Assembly (NCBI RefSeq): GCF_048569485.1
Contig: NC_134354.1
Span: 510,566,869-510,630,868 of the forward strand
DNA: 64,000 nucleotides
Direction: 5' to 3'
From: Anomaloglossus baeobatrachus
Taxonomy: Eukaryota; Chordata; Amphibia; Anura; Aromobatidae
Made by a program: the position numbers and the translations under genes. The notes under the pieces were generated by a model, which made no database searches, was not told the origin of the DNA, and was given only the letters and a program-made list of their open reading frames with translations. This document shows positions 61,410 to 64,000 of the stretch, one piece after another (the first letter of the stretch is position 1; every line of letters starts with the position of its first letter).

Positions 61410-64000
61410 TTCTTTGTCGCTCCATTGGGAGACCCAGACAATTGGGTGTATAGCTTCTGCCTCCGGAGGCCACACAAAGTATTACACTTAAAAGTGTAAA
61501 GCCCCTCCCCTTCTGCCTATACACCCCCCGTGCATCACGGGCTCCTCAGTTTTTATGCTTTGTGCGAAGGAGGCTGACATCCACGCATAGCTCCACATCT
61601 TAGTCAGCAGCAGCTGCTGACTATGTCGGATGGAAGAAAAGAGGACCCATAACAGGGCCCCCAGCATGCTCCCTTCTCACCCCACTCTAGTCGGCGGTGT
61701 TGTTAAGGTTGAGGTACCCATTGCGGGTACATAGGCAGGAGCCACATGCTGTTTTCCTTCCCCATCCCTTAATGGGCTCTGGGTGAAGTGGGATCCTAAT
61801 CGGTCTCCAGGCACAGGGGACCGTGCTCCCTCCGCAGCCCCTGGGGAATCTGCTGGACAGGAGCCGGGTATCGTCAGGGACAAGGCCCTGCTACTTTGAG
61901 GTACTCTGTGTCCCCGTGGGGACCGCGCATGGAGCGCTTGTGCCATATACACTGCAGCACTGCTGGGTGTGTTAGTGCGCCGGGGACTACCGCGCCGGCC
62001 GCGCTTATATGCCGGCCACGCTTATAACTTTAGTCCCCGGCTTTTGCGGCCTAGTATCGCATATTCCCGCCCCCAGGCCTGTCAGTCAGGGGAAGGGCGG
62101 GACGCTGTACAGGACGTCAGCGCTGAGGGCTGGAGCATACTCTGTATCCTCCTCCCCCCTCATTCAGCACAGTGGGGCTCCAGATTCCCGCACTTTCTAG
62201 AGCACGCCCACGGCCCCCTCCTCCCCACAGAACGCCGGCAGCCATTCCTGTCAGCACTTCTGACGCTGGAGAGGAGAGACAACACGGCTCTGGGAGGCTC
62301 AGGCAGGGAATCTGGTGATCACACAACCGCTTTTTAGCGGTCGGTAAGCAGCACCTGAGGTGCTGGCCCCACTGAGTGCCGGAGTGTACATATATATATA
62401 TGCTTATATGCTATACATTTACGCTGTACGGTCGCACTGTTGATTTTTGGCTATATACCCTCCTGGATTGTACTCAGAGGAGACAACAGCATGTCGTCCG
62501 CAAAAAGCAAGGGTGCCAAAGCACAGGCTTACTTTGCAACCTGTACTTCATGTGCGGCTATACTACCGGCAGGTTCCACTGACCCTCATTGTGTGCAATG
62601 CTCGGCCCCTGTGGCACTTACTCAGCCGGAGCCTCTGCTACTGGTGGCCCAGGTGGAACCACCTGCTACCACTGTCCAGGTGACAGGGACGGAGTTTGCA
62701 GTATTTGCTGACAAACTGTCTGAGAGTATGGATAAATGGTCTGCTAGGATACTTGAAGCCTTACAGTCCAGACCGGTGACTCAGGCCCCGGGCACTGTTC
62801 AATCATTGACCTCAGGCCCCCCTCAATTGGAGCAGCAAAGTGCTCCTGGGGTGACCCATGGATCCCGGGGTGAGGTCTCTGACATGGACCGCAGTCCCAG
62901 GCCGCCTAAGCGGGCTCGCTGGGAAATTCACTCGACTTCATCACACTATTCAGGGTCTCAGCAGGAGGACTCTCTGGATGATGAAGCGGAGGTAGCAGAT
63001 CAGGATTCTGATCCTGAGACCGCTCTCAACCTGGATACACCTGATGGTGACGCCATAGTGAATGACCTTATAGCAACCATCAATCAGGTGTTGGATATTT
63101 CTCCACCAGCTCCTACAATTGAGGAGTCAGCTTCTCAGCAGGAGAAATTCCGTTTCAGGTCTCCCAAGCGTACATTGAGTATGTTTCTGGATCACTCTGA
63201 CTTCAGAGAGGCAGTCCAGAAACACCGAGCTTGTCCAGATAAGCGTTTTTCCAAGCGCCTTAAGGATACACGTTATCCCTTACCCCCTGACGTTGTCAAG
63301 GGCTGGGCTCAGTGTCCTAAGGTGGATCCTCCTGTCTCCAGACTGGCGGCTAGATCCATAGTTGCAGTGGAAGATGGGGCTTCACTCAAGGATGCCACTG
63401 ACAGACAGATGGAGCTATGGTTGAAATCCATCTATGAAGCTATCGGCGCGTCTTTTGCTCCAGCATTCGCAGTCGTATGGGCACTCCAAGCTATCTCAGC
63501 TTGTCATGCGCAGATTAATGCAGTCACACGTACATCTGCTCCGCAAGTGGTGTCCTTAACCTCTCAGGCGTCGGCGTTTGCGTCCTACGCCATTAATGCT
63601 GTCCTGGACTCTACGAGCCGTACGGCGGTAGCATCCGCCAATTCGGTGGCAGTCCGCAGGGCCATGTGGCTACGTGAATGGAAGGCAGACTCCGCTTCCA
63701 AAAAGTTCTTAACCGGTTTGCCATTTTCTGGCGACCGCCTGTTTGGTGAGCGATTGGATGAAATCATTAAACAATCCAAGGGAAAGGACTCATCCTTACC
63801 CCAGTCCAAACCAAACAGACCTCAACCACGGAAGGTACAATCGAGGTTTCGGTCCTTTCGGCCCGCGGGAAGGTCTCAGTTCTCCTCGTCCAAAAGGCCT
63901 CAAAAGGATCAGAGGAACTCCGATTCATGGCGGTCTAAGTCACGTCCTAAAAAGACCGCCGGAGGAACCGCTCCCAAGGCGGCCTCCTCATGACTCTCGG
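61410..64000 (+). mobile_element. DIRS element D, left part only (cut by window end)
   Basis: The left terminus TCTTTGTCGCTCCATTGGGA and the following 150 bp match C and B closely (GAGGAGCCCGTGATGCACGG side). The leader and gag follow in the order seen in C, with close similarity throughout. The visible part looks whole; the rest is off the window. Sense orientation in a SENP7-like intron. Confidence 0.9.
62491..63993 (+). CDS. DIRS D gag-like protein, 500 aa
   Basis: ATG at 62491 aligns with the ATG of the C protein; the upstream extension has no ATG. The CX2C-X12-CX2C cluster is kept (CTSC ... CVQC), as are the conserved block (FREAVQKHRACPDKRFSKRL, EDGASLKDATDRQMELWLKS) and the basic tail. 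Compared with C there is a short insertion after GTEFA (FAD) and another near SESMDKWSARILEAL. The frame is open throughout. Its end, ATGA, overlaps a downstream ATG just as in C. Confidence 0.85.
   Translation: MSSAKSKGAKAQAYFATCTSCAAILPAGSTDPHCVQCSAPVALTQPEPLLLVAQVEPPATTVQVTGTEFAVFADKLSESMDKWSARILEALQSRPVTQAPGTVQSLTSGPPQLEQQSAPGVTHGSRGEVSDMDRSPRPPKRARWEIHSTSSHYSGSQQEDSLDDEAEVADQDSDPETALNLDTPDGDAIVNDLIATINQVLDISPPAPTIEESASQQEKFRFRSPKRTLSMFLDHSDFREAVQKHRACPDKRFSKRLKDTRYPLPPDVVKGWAQCPKVDPPVSRLAARSIVAVEDGASLKDATDRQMELWLKSIYEAIGASFAPAFAVVWALQAISACHAQINAVTRTSAPQVVSLTSQASAFASYAINAVLDSTSRTAVASANSVAVRRAMWLREWKADSASKKFLTGLPFSGDRLFGERLDEIIKQSKGKDSSLPQSKPNRPQPRKVQSRFRSFRPAGRSQFSSSKRPQKDQRNSDSWRSKSRPKKTAGGTAPKAASS

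Noticed and set aside
1-64000. tRNA, rRNA, snRNA or miRNA genes
   Set aside because: No cloverleaf, box or snRNA-like sequence was recognised by eye; hairpins present are explained by MITEs and foldbacks.

Overview
The window looks like a stretch of a large, repeat-rich anuran (frog) nuclear genome. The host exons are vertebrate and intron-bearing. The repeats include TTAA-flanked T2-type MITEs of the kind described from Xenopus, many 3-bp-target Harbinger-type MITEs, Tc1 and hAT transposons, non-autonomous Helitrons, and an unusual density of DIRS tyrosine-recombinase retrotransposons. I cannot name the species.

Host genes, left to right: (1) minus strand, 1-388, the N-terminal part of TRMT10C, continuing off the left edge; (2) plus strand, TXNL4B, three coding exons at 7983-8114, 8231-8382 and 10665-10830, apparently complete at 149 aa; (3) minus strand, 25451-26518, a single-exon gene of the FAM172/ARB2 family, probably FAM172B; (4) plus strand, three consecutive 5' coding exons (38857-38932, 53373-53480, 60638-60732) of a gene I tentatively call SENP7, continuing off the right edge. 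TRMT10C, a FAM172B locus and SENP7 are, as I recall, close neighbours on human 3q12, which supports the weaker calls. TXNL4B is on a different human chromosome (16q22), so its position here is unexpected.

Mobile DNA fills most of the rest. There are five DIRS elements or parts of them: A (12157-17488, decayed), B (30476-33394, minus strand, internally deleted), C (42671-48717, looks whole, with gag, RT/RNase H and tyrosine recombinase frames), E (54179-59021, a different family, decayed) and D (61410 to the window end, same family as B and C, open gag). C, E and D all lie in SENP7 introns in the sense orientation. The 17.6-24.0 kb interval is a nested pile: an old hAT-like element holding a degenerate satellite was hit by two Tc1 elements, and one of these holds a further hAT element and a Helitron. 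At 35.9-38.0 kb a hAT element is inserted in a Helitron with a perfect 8-bp target duplication.

Tandem arrays: about 10 x 57 bp in the TRMT10C intron (1415-1962), 7 x 33 bp at 34232-34460, a G-rich array inside the 36.2-37.9 kb hAT, and about 57 x 38 bp (38988-41168) starting some 55 bp downstream of the first SENP7 coding exon, with a 798-bp (21-unit) internal duplication. I see no tRNA, rRNA, CRISPR or prokaryotic-type operon. I do not see a clear previously undescribed system. The best candidates for novelty are the shared splice-donor-like motif at the termini of unrelated DIRS families, the FAM172B protein with an altered nucleophile elbow, and the nested and satellite-carrying transposons.
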